From assembly GCF_000719515.1 (NCBI RefSeq), contig NZ_JOGR01000007.1, positions 248,001 through 312,000 of the forward strand: 64,000 nt of DNA. Reading direction: 5' to 3'. The translations under genes were made by a program, and so were the position numbers. Below the pieces are notes generated by a model that had not been told where the DNA came from, searched no databases, and saw only the letters and a program-made list of their open reading frames with translations. This DNA comes from Glycomyces sp. NRRL B-16210 (GTDB taxonomy: Bacteria; Actinomycetota; Actinomycetes; Mycobacteriales; Micromonosporaceae). Of this stretch, positions 1 through 10,533 are shown piece after piece. Within the stretch, counting starts at the first letter, position 1; the number at the start of each line of letters is the position of its first letter.

Positions 1-2388
<2,388 letters not shown>

Positions 2389-2404
2389 GAACCCGGTTCC
2401 TGAC

Positions 2405-3844
2405 GTGCGTCTGATCGAGACCGAAGCCGCGGCGCGGCTCGGCGAAGCCCGGAAGGGCTTCAGCCGGGCCGCGCTGTCGGCCGTCTACGGGCCCGAAGCC
2501 CTCGCCGATGCCGACCGCGGCGACTTCCGGGCCCTGCTGCACCGCGCCGGCGAGGACCGGCTCGGGGTGTGGACCCGCCTGTTCGTCATCGGCGTGCCCG
2601 TCCCCGCCGCCGCGGCCGCGGCGGCCTTCGCGCCCTTCACGATCGACGAGGCCCTCTCCTGCGGCCTGCTCCTCGCCCACGGCGATGCGGTCACCGCCGG
2701 GTGGGGCGCCCAGTTCGACGGCGAGCGGCTGCTGTTCTCCGACCAGCTGCCGAACACCACCGGCGCCAGGACCCGCGACCACGTGGTCGGCGTCGGCGGC
2801 GCCTCGAAGCTCCTGCTCGACGCGACCTCGCGCGAGAGCGTCGGCAGCGCCCTCGACCTCGGCACCGGCTGCGGCGTCCAGGCGCTCGCCCTCGCCGGGC
2901 ACGCCGCGCGCGTGACCGCCACCGACCTCAGCGAGCGTGCGCTCGCCTTCGCCGCGCTCAACGCCGCCGTGAACGGCACCGAACTCGAACTGCTGCAAGG
3001 CGACCTGCTCGCGCCGGTGGCCGGCTGCCGCTTCGACCTCGTCGTCGCGAACCCGCCGTTCGTGATCGCCACGCCCGGCGGCGGCTGGACCTACCGCGAC
3101 GCGGGCCGCGAAGCCGACGGGATCGCCGCCGAACTCGCGGCGGCCGCGCCGGGACTGCTGAATCCGGGCGGGACGATGCTGTTCCTCGCCAACTGGCTCC
3201 ACCGCGACGGCGAACCCTGGGCCGAACGCGTGGCCGGCTGGTTCCCCGATGCGGGCCTGCGGGTCTGGGCGGTCGAACGCGAGGTGCTCGACCCGCTCGA
3301 CTACGTCCGCACCTGGCAGCGCGACTCCGGCGAGAGCGACGACGCCGATCAGGCCGCCGCCTGGCTCGACTGGTTCGACGCCCGAGGCGCAGAAGGGGTC
3401 GGCTTCGGCCTCGTCGGCGTCCGCCGGATCGAGGGCCCGACCGAGGTCGTCTGCGAATCGGTCCGCCACGCCGTCGAGACCCCTTGGGCCGACCGCGTCC
3501 GGGACTGGTTCGCGCTGCGCGCGGCCGATCTCGGACCCGAGACGCTGTGGACCGCGAAGCTGCGCGTCGCCGACGGCGTCGCGCTCCAGCAGAGCGCCGC
3601 GCCCGGCCCCGAAGGCTGGGACGTGGACCGCCAATGGCTCCAGCAGTCGAACGGGATGCGCTACGCCGAGGAGGTCGACCCCCTCGTCGTGGCGTTCATG
3701 GGCGCGTGCGACGGCACCGCCGAAGTGCGCCTTCAGGTCCAGCTCCTGGCCGACACCTACGGCGCCGAGGCCGCGATGCTGTACGCCCAGCTCTACCCGG
3801 TGATCCGCCGCCTGGTCGAACGCGGCTTCCTCGCCCTCGATTGA
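2405..3844 (+). CDS. Class I SAM-dependent methyltransferase (DUF7059 type)
   Basis: A 479-residue protein starting at GTG, 16 bp after the infB stop. The N-terminal ~130 residues match the helical domain that precedes the methyltransferase fold in actinobacterial DUF7059 proteins. The SAM-binding motif DLGTGCG lies at residues 151-157 and an NPPF motif at 216-219. NPPF is the signature of N-methyltransferases acting on planar amino groups of nucleobases or glutamine side chains (HemK/RsmC-like). The C-terminal ~150 residues look like a winged-helix-type domain. The short spacing suggests co-transcription with infB and a role near the ribosome, but the substrate is unknown. The family call is good; the target is inference. 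Confidence 0.85.
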   Translation: MRLIETEAAARLGEARKGFSRAALSAVYGPEALADADRGDFRALLHRAGEDRLGVWTRLFVIGVPVPAAAAAAAFAPFTIDEALSCGLLLAHGDAVTAGWGAQFDGERLLFSDQLPNTTGARTRDHVVGVGGASKLLLDATSRESVGSALDLGTGCGVQALALAGHAARVTATDLSERALAFAALNAAVNGTELELLQGDLLAPVAGCRFDLVVANPPFVIATPGGGWTYRDAGREADGIAAELAAAAPGLLNPGGTMLFLANWLHRDGEPWAERVAGWFPDAGLRVWAVEREVLDPLDYVRTWQRDSGESDDADQAAAWLDWFDARGAEGVGFGLVGVRRIEGPTEVVCESVRHAVETPWADRVRDWFALRAADLGPETLWTAKLRVADGVALQQSAAPGPEGWDVDRQWLQQSNGMRYAEEVDPLVVAFMGACDGTAEVRLQVQLLADTYGAEAAMLYAQLYPVIRRLVERGFLALD

Positions 3845-3934
3845 TCGAACTTCATGCGGTCGGTCGCCCGAGGTGATCGATCTGGAGGCGGCGCAGACGC
3901 TCCGCGGGCTCGCCCTGGCGGGACCGGGGTCCGC

Positions 3935-4582
3935 TCAGGACCGCAGGTAGGCCAGGACCGCCTTGACGCGGCGGTGGTGGTCGCCGTCCTCGCTGCTGAG
4001 CGCCAGTTTCGTGAAGATGTTGCGGATGTGCTTCTCGACCGCGCCGTCGGAGATGAAGAGCTTCTTGCCGATCGCCTTGTTCGAGTGGCCTTCGGCCATG
4101 AGCCCCAGGACCTCCCGCTCGCGCGGGGTGAGGGTCGCGACCGGGTCGTTCCTGCGGCGCCGGACCATCAGTTGGCTGACCACCTCGGGGTCGAACACGG
4201 TCCCGCCGCCGGCGACCCGCTTGAGCGAGTCCATGAAGTCGTCCACGTCGATCACCCGCTCCTTGAGCAGATACCCGACCGCGCCCCTGGCGTCGGCGAG
4301 GAGGTCGTCGGCGTAGGAGACCTCCACGTACTGGCTCAGGATCAGCACGGGAGCGCCCGGGACCAGTGCCCGGGCGCGGGTCGCGGCCTTGAGGCCCTCG
4401 TCGGTGAAGGACGGCGGCATCCGCACGTCCACCACGGACACGTCGGGCCGGTGCTCGGCGACGGCCTCGACGAGCGCGTCGCCGTCGCCGACCTCGGCGA
4501 CCACCTCGCAGCCGAACTCCTCCAGGAGCCTGACCAGTCCTGACCGGATGAGCACCGCGTCATCGGCGACCACTACCCGCAC
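3935..4582 (-). CDS. NarL/LuxR-family response regulator
   Basis: 215 residues with a receiver domain followed by a LuxR-type helix-turn-helix. The acidic pair is D7/D8 and the predicted phospho-acceptor is D52 in the VVDVRMP strand. The C-terminal half has the LTPREREVL entry to the HTH and ends near residue 195 of 215. It is transcribed leftward, 52 bp downstream of a HisKA_3 sensor kinase, so the two form a two-component system. Regulators of this class usually control their own operon and exporter or envelope genes; here the upstream four-helix membrane protein is the nearest candidate partner. The signal is unknown. Confidence 0.93.
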   Translation of the reverse strand: MRVVVADDAVLIRSGLVRLLEEFGCEVVAEVGDGDALVEAVAEHRPDVSVVDVRMPPSFTDEGLKAATRARALVPGAPVLILSQYVEVSYADDLLADARGAVGYLLKERVIDVDDFMDSLKRVAGGGTVFDPEVVSQLMVRRRRNDPVATLTPREREVLGLMAEGHSNKAIGKKLFISDGAVEKHIRNIFTKLALSSEDGDHHRRVKAVLAYLRS

Positions 4583-4634
4583 CGGTCGCCCCGCCTTCCG
4601 GCGCGCGCCGCGCCGTTCCCGGGGCCAACGCTGG

Positions 4635-5897
4635 TCATGTGCACGGAACCTCCACGACGATCACGGTCGGACCGCCGTCGGGGGAGTCGATCGTCCACTG
4701 GCCCTCGACGGCCTTGACCCGGTCGGTGAGGCCCGAGAGCCCGTGCCCCTTCGAGACGTGCGCGCCCCCGATGCCGTTGTCGCCGACCGAGAGCACCAGC
4801 CTATCGCCCCAGTCCTCGACCGACACGGTCGCTTTGGTGGCCCTGGAGTGCTTCGCGATGTTCGTCAGGCACTCGGCGGTGACGAAGTACACGGTGCTCT
4901 CGACCGCGGCCCGGTAGCGCCCGTTGAGGTCCGTCTCCAGCTCGACCGGCACGAGCGAGCGCGCCGAGAGGGCCGCCAGGGCCGCGTCCAGGCCCCGGTC
5001 GGTGAGGATCGGCGGGGCGATGCCGCGTGAGAGCGACCGCAGCTCGTCGATGGTCTCGCGCGTCTGCGTGATCGCCGCTTCGAGGGTCTCCTGGGCCGCT
5101 TCGGGGTTGACCGCGAGCTGGCGTTTGACGCGGGCGAGTTCCATGCCCAGCCCGACCAGGCGCTGCTGCGGCCCGTCGTGGATGTCGCGCTCGATGCGGC
5201 GCAGCGCGTCCGCCTCGGCCGAGGTCGCCGCGTCGCGCGACTCCTCCAACTGGTCGATGCGGTCGTGCAGGCCGCTGATGGAGGTGAGCATCCCCTTGCC
5301 GATGAGCGCCTGGGCGAGCGCCATGCCGCGGACGACCGGCACGAGCGTGAGCGCCATGATGATCCCGCCGATGACCGCGAGGACCGACACGGCCAGGTAC
5401 GAGTCGCCCCAGCCGAGCCAGCGGGTCGCGTACTCCAGGCCGTCGTCGGAGTCGCCCGTGGCGGCCCTGATGATCCACGAGTACAGCGGGTACGTCAGGG
5501 CGGCGGCGGTCGCGGCCCACCACGCGATGGCGACCACGAAGCCCGCGATGGCGACCGGCAGGATCGCGACGGCCCACAGCACGTTCAGCCAGGACTGGCC
5601 GTCGGTGAGGATCGTCAGGTACCGCCGCAGGCCCGAGGCGCCCTCCTTGGCCCGCTTGTAGCGGGGCCGGGGCAGGTCGCGGTCGAGGACCGCCGGGATC
5701 ATCGACCGTCCGGCCGCGGCCATGCCGCGCATCGCGAACAGGGTCGCCGCGGCGATGGGCACGCCGATCCAGATGACGGCCGTGCCGACGCCGAGCACGG
5801 TGCCGACGAGGCCGATGATGAAAGCGGGCAGGGCGATCGGGAACATCGAGAGCAGGTAGGCGGTGTCGACGCCCAGTTGCCGCAGGGTTGTACGCAT
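4635..5897 (-). CDS. HisKA_3-type sensor histidine kinase
   Basis: 420 residues. The first ~200 residues hold an actinobacterial 'putative sensor' membrane region with four hydrophobic helices in two pairs and a cytoplasmic loop between them. The dimerisation/phosphoacceptor segment carries the NarL-type motif RDIHDGPQQRL with H240 as the predicted phosphorylated residue. A HATPase_c domain follows, with the N-box around NIAKHS and GxG motifs near the C-terminus. There is no large extracellular loop, so sensing is probably within the membrane. It sits directly upstream of the LuxR-type regulator on the same strand and is preceded by a small membrane-protein gene, giving a three-gene leftward unit. 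Confidence 0.93.
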   Translation of the reverse strand: MRTTLRQLGVDTAYLLSMFPIALPAFIIGLVGTVLGVGTAVIWIGVPIAAATLFAMRGMAAAGRSMIPAVLDRDLPRPRYKRAKEGASGLRRYLTILTDGQSWLNVLWAVAILPVAIAGFVVAIAWWAATAAALTYPLYSWIIRAATGDSDDGLEYATRWLGWGDSYLAVSVLAVIGGIIMALTLVPVVRGMALAQALIGKGMLTSISGLHDRIDQLEESRDAATSAEADALRRIERDIHDGPQQRLVGLGMELARVKRQLAVNPEAAQETLEAAITQTRETIDELRSLSRGIAPPILTDRGLDAALAALSARSLVPVELETDLNGRYRAAVESTVYFVTAECLTNIAKHSRATKATVSVEDWGDRLVLSVGDNGIGGAHVSKGHGLSGLTDRVKAVEGQWTIDSPDGGPTVIVVEVPCT

Positions 5898-5973
5898 GTC
5901 TCAACCCTAGAAAGGCCCGAGCGCCCCCGCGACCCGGCCGTCCAGTGTCTTCGCGGTAGGGACAGCCCTACCT

Positions 5974-6504
5974 TCAGCGCAGGCCGACGCCCTGCCGGCG
6001 CGCCGCGCGCGTGGCGATCCCGCCGACGGAGTTGAGCAGGCTCATGATGCAGATGCCGATGACCAGGTTGATCCCGGCGGTGGCGATCTGCGACTGGAGC
6101 TCGGCGGCGGCGGTGAACGGGATGAGCACGCCCACCGCGATGACCAGCAGCATGATCCAGTTGAAGAAGCTCATCGGACGCGGCATGAGCATCAGGAGCA
6201 GGTGCAGCACGCCCGTCGCGAGGATCGCGGCCCCGAAGGCCCCGAACGCGTAAGTGGTCGTGGTCGCGTCGCCGTAGGCGCCCGCGTCCGACGGCGAGAG
6301 GATGTGGACCCCGAGGACGCCGCGGACCAGCAGGATGCCCACGAGCGCCAGGAGCGCGGCGACCACCGCGGTGCCGAACCCGCCCGCCCACAGCTTCCCG
6401 GCCTCGACCGACGGCTGCGACGAGGCACGCGGCTCGGGCGCGGCCGGGTACTCCCGCGTCGGTTCCTGGTAGTTGCGGTCCCAGCCGTTCTGCGGTGCCG
6501 ACAT
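5974..6504 (-). CDS. Hypothetical four-helix membrane protein
   Basis: 176 residues. The ATG at 6504 was chosen because a GGAGGA Shine-Dalgarno sits five bases upstream (6508-6513); the open frame runs further upstream but reads as non-coding. The N-terminal ~45 residues are hydrophilic, Pro- and Ser-containing and cytoplasmic in appearance. Four hydrophobic segments follow, and the protein ends in a short basic tail. I do not recognise the family by a diagnostic motif. Its position 76 bp upstream of the sensor kinase, on the same strand, suggests it belongs to the two-component system operon, perhaps as an accessory membrane component. Confidence 0.75.
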   Translation of the reverse strand: MSAPQNGWDRNYQEPTREYPAAPEPRASSQPSVEAGKLWAGGFGTAVVAALLALVGILLVRGVLGVHILSPSDAGAYGDATTTTYAFGAFGAAILATGVLHLLLMLMPRPMSFFNWIMLLVIAVGVLIPFTAAAELQSQIATAGINLVIGICIMSLLNSVGGIATRAARRQGVGLR

Positions 6505-6670
6505 GGCTCCTCCATCCCTTCGGCGAGCCCGCGCGCAGCGCGCGCGGAACCTCGCTGGACGGTCAGACTCGCTGACCCACAGTGACAGTACCCGTGACGG
6601 AGCGCTCGAAACCGGTATTTTCGGGCCATGTCGATTCAAAGTCCCGACCGCGCCGCGACCCCAAAAGCTC

Positions 6671-6705
6671 TTGGGGTTGTCGGCGGCGGCGCGTAACCTG
6701 GAGCG
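6671..6705 (+). promoter_or_regulatory. Predicted leaderless promoter of the DUF503 gene
   Basis: A -35-like TTGGGG (6671-6676) is separated by 17 bp from a -10 TAACCT (6694-6699), and the GTG start codon follows 6 nt later. Transcription would begin at or next to the start codon, giving a leaderless mRNA. A GGAG also lies in the 6-nt gap, so a very short leader cannot be excluded. Confidence 0.5.
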
Positions 6706-7002
6706 GTGTACACCGGTTGCGTCGAATTCGACCTGCTCCTCCCCTCAGACTCCCGCTCCCTGAAGGCCAAGCGCTCCTACGTGCGCCCGATCTGCTCCTC
6801 GCTGCGGAAGTACGAAGTGGCCGTCGCGGAGGTCGGCGGCCAGAAACTTCACGGACGCACTACGATCGGCGTCGCCGCCGTCGCCGGGGAACTGCGCCAC
6901 GTGCAGGACCTCCTCGACACGTGCGAGCGCCACATAGCCGGGCGTCCCGAAGTGGAACTGCTCAGCGCCAGGCGGCGCGTCTTCGGTCCCGAAGACGAAT
7001 GA
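6706..7002 (+). CDS. DUF503 family protein
   Basis: A 98-residue protein with a GTG start. The N-terminal pattern (a short hydrophobic strand, then SLKAKRS and a run of basic and aromatic residues, then the AVAEV segment) is the DUF503 hallmark, corresponding to B. subtilis YlxP. YlxP-type proteins are encoded between infB and rbfA in many Gram-positive bacteria, and ribosome-associated roles have been suggested for them; the exact function is unclear. Here the gene lies 139 bp before rbfA, consistent with that arrangement even though infB itself is 4.3 kb away. The -10 box 6 nt before the GTG supports this start. Confidence 0.9.
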   Translation: MYTGCVEFDLLLPSDSRSLKAKRSYVRPICSSLRKYEVAVAEVGGQKLHGRTTIGVAAVAGELRHVQDLLDTCERHIAGRPEVELLSARRRVFGPEDE

Positions 7003-7141
7003 CCGGCCCCGGCCGAGCCGGCGGTCACCCGCGGCGAAGCGGCCGAGCCGTGGACGAACACCCTCGGCGAGGCTTGCGAGCCGCACGTCAACGACGGCGC
7101 ACCCGACCAGCGGTGCGCGAGAAGTGGAAGGCAGAAGAGCG

Positions 7142-7591
7142 ATGGCAGACGCGGCGAAGCGGGCCCAGGTGTCCAAGCGGGTCATGGAACTGACCGCCCA
7201 GGCGGTGCGCAAACTCAAGGACCCCAGGGTCGGCATGGTCACCATCACCGACGCGCGCATGACCCCGGACCTGCGCGAGGCCACGGTCTTCTACACCGTC
7301 ATGGGCGACGACGACCAGGTCAAGGACTCCGCGGCCGGGCTCCAGCACGCCACCGGGCACCTGCGCACCGTCATCGGCCGGGCCCTCGGCATGCGCCACA
7401 CCCCGTCCCTGGCCTTCGTCGCGGACACCGTCCCCGAGCAGGCCAACCGGATCGAGGAACTCCTCGCGAAGGCCGCCGCGGCCGACGCCGAGGTCCACAA
7501 GATCGCCGAAGGCGCCGCCTACGCGGGGGACCCGAACCCCTACGTGGTCGACGAGGACGACGAGGAGACGGCGGAAGAAACCACCCGGTGA
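7142..7591 (+). CDS. rbfA: 30S ribosome-binding factor A
   Basis: 149 residues from the ATG at 7142; an in-frame GTG at 7124 would add six residues but is less likely. RbfA is a KH-type protein that binds 30S precursors and helps 16S rRNA 5'-end maturation and cold adaptation. The family is recognised from the DPRVGMVTITDARMTPDL stretch and the following TVFYTVMG strand. The acidic C-terminal tail (runs of Asp and Glu) is typical of actinobacterial RbfA. The stop codon overlaps the GTG of the downstream MATE gene by four bases (GTGA), so the two are translationally coupled. Confidence 0.95.
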   Translation: MADAAKRAQVSKRVMELTAQAVRKLKDPRVGMVTITDARMTPDLREATVFYTVMGDDDQVKDSAAGLQHATGHLRTVIGRALGMRHTPSLAFVADTVPEQANRIEELLAKAAAADAEVHKIAEGAAYAGDPNPYVVDEDDEETAEETTR

Positions 7592-8925
7592 GCCCGGCCG
7601 CCCCCGCCGAACCGGTCCCGGCCCCACCGCGACCGGCCTCCTACCGGCGCATCGCCTCCCTGGCGATCCCCGCCCTGGTGGTCCTCGCGGCGGAGCCGAT
7701 CTACCTCCTCATCGACACCGCCGTCGTCGGCCACCTCGGCGCGGTGCCGCTCGCCGGCCTCGCCCTCGGCGGCGTCATCATGGGGCTCGCGCCGCTCATC
7801 GGCGCGGTCCTCGCCTACGGCACCACCGCCCGGGCCTCCCGCCGCTTCGGCGCGGGGGACCGGGCCGGCGCGGTCGCCGAAGGCGTCCAAGGCACCTGGC
7901 TCGCCCTCGCCGCCGGCCTGGTCATGATCGGCGCCTTCCAGTTCCTCGCCGGACCGATCGCCGGCCTCATGGGCGACGACCCCGCCGTGGAGGCCGCCGC
8001 CGCGCAGTGGCTGCGCGTCGCGGTCCTCGGCGCCCCGTTCCTCCTCGTCGCAGGGGCCGGACAGGGCTGGATGCGCGCCGTCCAGGACGTCAAGCGCCCC
8101 ATGTGGTTCGTGTCGATCTCGTTCGTGCTCTCGGCGATCCTCGCCCCGATCCTCGTCTACCCCGTCGGCCTCGGCCTGGTCGGCTCCGCGTGGGCCAACG
8201 CCGTCGCCCAGGCCCTCTCGGGCACCCTGTTCCTCCTCGCGCTGCGCCGCGAACGCGTGAGCCTCGCCGTCGACTGGCCGCTCATGTCCAAGCAACTGGT
8301 CGCCAACGGCGACCTCATCGTCCGCGGCGTCGCCTTCCAAGTGAGCTCCTTCTCGGCCGCGGCCGTGGCCGCCCGCGTCGGCACCGCCGCCCTCGGCGCC
8401 CACCAGATCGGCATGCAGCTGTGGTTCTTCGCCGCGCTGGCCCTGGACGCGGTGGCGATCGCCGGCCAGGCGCTCATCGGCGCCGACCTCGGGGCCGGTC
8501 GGCCCGAGGCCGCGAAGGCCTCGGCGAAGCGGCTGACGGTCGTCGGCCTCGGCTACGGCGGGGTGTTCCTGCTGACCGTGCTCGTGTCGCTGCCGGTCCT
8601 CCCAGGCCTGTTCACCAAGGACGCCGGCGTCCACGAGCAGCTCGGGTACGTCTGGCCCTGGCTGGTGCTCCTGCTGCCGGTCGCGGGCGTGGTCTTCGCG
8701 CTCGACGGGGTGCTCATCGGCGCCGGGGACCTCAAGTTCATGCGGAACATGACGGTGATCGCGATCGCGAGCGGCCTGCCGTTCACGTGGCTCACGCTCC
8801 TCTTCGGCTGGGGCCTGACGGGCATCTGGGCGGGCACCGCGGTCTTCATGCTGGTGCGGCTCGGACTCATCCTGTGGCGCTTGCGATCCGGCGGCTGGGC
8901 CGTGACCGGCGCCGAGCGCGTCTGA
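7588..8925 (+). CDS. MATE family efflux transporter (DinF-like)
   Basis: 445 residues with about 12 hydrophobic helices in two homologous halves, as in MATE exporters. The DinF-type N-terminus (ALVVLAAEPIYLLIDTAVVG with the conserved LIDTAVVGHLG turn) identifies the subfamily. These proteins export cationic compounds or damaged metabolites using H+ or Na+ gradients. The GTG start overlaps the rbfA stop in a GTGA junction, an arrangement seen in many actinobacteria, where DinF is embedded in the rbfA-truB cluster. Substrate cannot be told from the sequence. Confidence 0.92.
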   Translation: MSPAAPAEPVPAPPRPASYRRIASLAIPALVVLAAEPIYLLIDTAVVGHLGAVPLAGLALGGVIMGLAPLIGAVLAYGTTARASRRFGAGDRAGAVAEGVQGTWLALAAGLVMIGAFQFLAGPIAGLMGDDPAVEAAAAQWLRVAVLGAPFLLVAGAGQGWMRAVQDVKRPMWFVSISFVLSAILAPILVYPVGLGLVGSAWANAVAQALSGTLFLLALRRERVSLAVDWPLMSKQLVANGDLIVRGVAFQVSSFSAAAVAARVGTAALGAHQIGMQLWFFAALALDAVAIAGQALIGADLGAGRPEAAKASAKRLTVVGLGYGGVFLLTVLVSLPVLPGLFTKDAGVHEQLGYVWPWLVLLLPVAGVVFALDGVLIGAGDLKFMRNMTVIAIASGLPFTWLTLLFGWGLTGIWAGTAVFMLVRLGLILWRLRSGGWAVTGAERV

Positions 8926-8991
8926 ATTCTTTCGTCCCATCATGTGGATTCACGCGAGAATGGGACCTGAACCTTCGTTAAGGTGTCGAGG

Positions 8992-9105
8992 ATGAAGACT
9001 GATTCATCGACCCGACGGAAGCGCCGCGCCCGTCCCAATAATTGGGACGAGGAGAAGGCGGAAGCACTGCGCGCCCTCCAGGAGTCCCTCGACCGCCACC
9101 AGTAG
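8992..9105 (+). CDS. Possible small basic protein (37 aa)
   Basis: A short open frame, ATG at 8992 to TAG at 9103-9105. The predicted peptide begins with a Ser/Thr- and Arg/Lys-rich stretch (RRKRRARP) and then becomes an acidic amphipathic helix. GAGG lies one base before the ATG, which is too close for a normal Shine-Dalgarno; AAGG lies nine bases upstream. Most third positions are G or C. I recognise no family. It lies between the MATE gene and truB, in a stretch that otherwise lacks coding sequence. Confidence 0.35.
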   Translation: MKTDSSTRRKRRARPNNWDEEKAEALRALQESLDRHQ

Positions 9106-9230
9106 ACGCGGCGCGGAATGCCGTAACGGCCGTCCGGTCCAGCATCGCGCCGCGAGACCGCAGTACCGCGAACACTCCGGAGCCACCCGCGCTCCGGACG
9201 CGGTTCGGGCCGCGATTAACGTGTACGACC

Positions 9231-10181
9231 GTGACCACAGCGCAGCCCGCCGACCCGGCGCAGCCGGGCCTCATCGTCGTCGACAAGCCCCAGGGCATCA
9301 CCTCGCACGGGGTCGTGTCCCGGATGCGCCGCATCTGCGGCACCCGCAAGGTCGGCCACGGCGGGACCCTCGATCCGATGGCGACCGGCGTGCTCATCGT
9401 GGCCGTGGGCAAGGCGACGAAGCTGCTCACCTATGTGTCGGGCCTCGACAAGTCCTACGCCGCGACGATCCGGCTCGGCCTGAGCACCGTCACCGACGAC
9501 GCCGAAGGCGCTTACGACGGCTGGTGCGGCGACGCGGTCAACGAGACGACCGACGAGGCCATCCAGGCCGGTCTGGCGGCGATGGTCGGCGAGATCGACC
9601 AGGTCCCCAGTTCCGTGAGCGCCGTGAAGATCGACGGCAAGCGCGCCTACAAGCGGGTGCGCGACGGTGAAGAGGTCGAACTCAAGGCCCGCCGCATCAC
9701 GATCGCCTCGATCGAAGTCGGCAACATCTGGAAGACCACCGTCGCCGACGGCGACGGCGACGTGTGGCCGGTCATCGACGTGAACGTCGAGGTCTCGTGC
9801 TCCTCCGGCACCTACATCCGCGCGATCGCCCGCGACCTCGGGGCCGCACTCGGCGTCGGCGGGCACCTGGCGGTGCTGCGCCGCACCAGGATCGGTGGGT
9901 TCGGCATCGAAGTGGCCGCGACCTTGGAGGCGCTGGCGGAGCGCTCGGAGGCGGGCGAGCCGCTGGGCGCGCTGACGATGGGCGAGGCCGCCGCGCGGCT
10001 GATGCCGGTGCGCACCGCGACCGAAGCCGAGGCGAAGGCCCTCTCGTACGGCAAGCCGCTGAAGGCGGCCGGCATCGAAGGGCGCTACGCGGTGCTGAAC
10101 GAAGCGGGGGACCTCCTCGCGGTCATGACCGAACAAGGCGACACCGCAAAACCCGAAACGGTCTTCGCAGCGGCCTCGTAA
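9231..10181 (+). CDS. truB: tRNA pseudouridine(55) synthase
   Basis: 316 residues from the GTG at 9231; the frame extends upstream but the homologous part begins here (GLIVVDKPQGITSH). TruB converts U55 of the T-loop of tRNAs to pseudouridine. The catalytic aspartate is D48 within GGTLDPMATG. The TYIRAIARDLG segment and the C-terminal extension seen in actinobacterial TruB are present. A TAACGT hexamer ends 8 nt before the GTG and may be the -10 of a leaderless promoter. In many actinobacteria ribF follows truB; here it is absent and a tandem repeat follows instead. Confidence 0.95.
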   Translation: MTTAQPADPAQPGLIVVDKPQGITSHGVVSRMRRICGTRKVGHGGTLDPMATGVLIVAVGKATKLLTYVSGLDKSYAATIRLGLSTVTDDAEGAYDGWCGDAVNETTDEAIQAGLAAMVGEIDQVPSSVSAVKIDGKRAYKRVRDGEEVELKARRITIASIEVGNIWKTTVADGDGDVWPVIDVNVEVSCSSGTYIRAIARDLGAALGVGGHLAVLRRTRIGGFGIEVAATLEALAERSEAGEPLGALTMGEAAARLMPVRTATEAEAKALSYGKPLKAAGIEGRYAVLNEAGDLLAVMTEQGDTAKPETVFAAAS

Positions 10182-10533
10182 ACGGCCGGCCGCTTCAAGC
10201 CGGCAGAAAATGTCACACCCCGCAGGCACCATTGAAAACTGGGGGCCCAACCCCGAGGGTCCTGTGGACGTTCACGCTGCCCACGCTTCGACTGCCCACC
10301 GAGCCGTTTTCGAACACCGGCCACAAAGTCATGTCACACCCCACGGGCACCATTGAAAACTGGGGGCCCAACCCCAAGGGTCCTATGGACGTTCATGCTG
10401 CCCACGCTTCGACCGGCCACCGGGCCGTTTTCGAACAGCAGCCCCCAAAGGGATGTCACACCCCACGGGCACCATTGCGAACCGGGGGCCCAACGCCGGA
10501 GGTCCCCAGTGCTTTCGGCGTGCGTGCCGATCC
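10182..10533 (+). repeat. Tandem array of a 121-122 bp repeat (about 2.5 copies)
   Basis: This gene-free stretch between truB and the AraC gene is filled by a direct repeat. Units begin with ATGTCACACCCC at 10210, 10331 and 10453, giving periods of 121 and 122 bp. Copies 1 and 2 are nearly identical over the whole unit, including GGGGGCCCAACCCC and a GTTTTCGAACA block containing the palindrome TTCGAA. Copy 3 keeps only the first ~50 bp and then decays before the end of the leftward AraC gene. A weak GCCGGC hairpin (10185-10204) just after truB may terminate it. No open frame with plausible coding character crosses the units. Function unknown. Confidence 0.85.

Noticed and set aside
10182..10533. 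CRISPR array after truB
   Set aside because: The unit is 121 bp with no alternation of short repeats and unique spacers.
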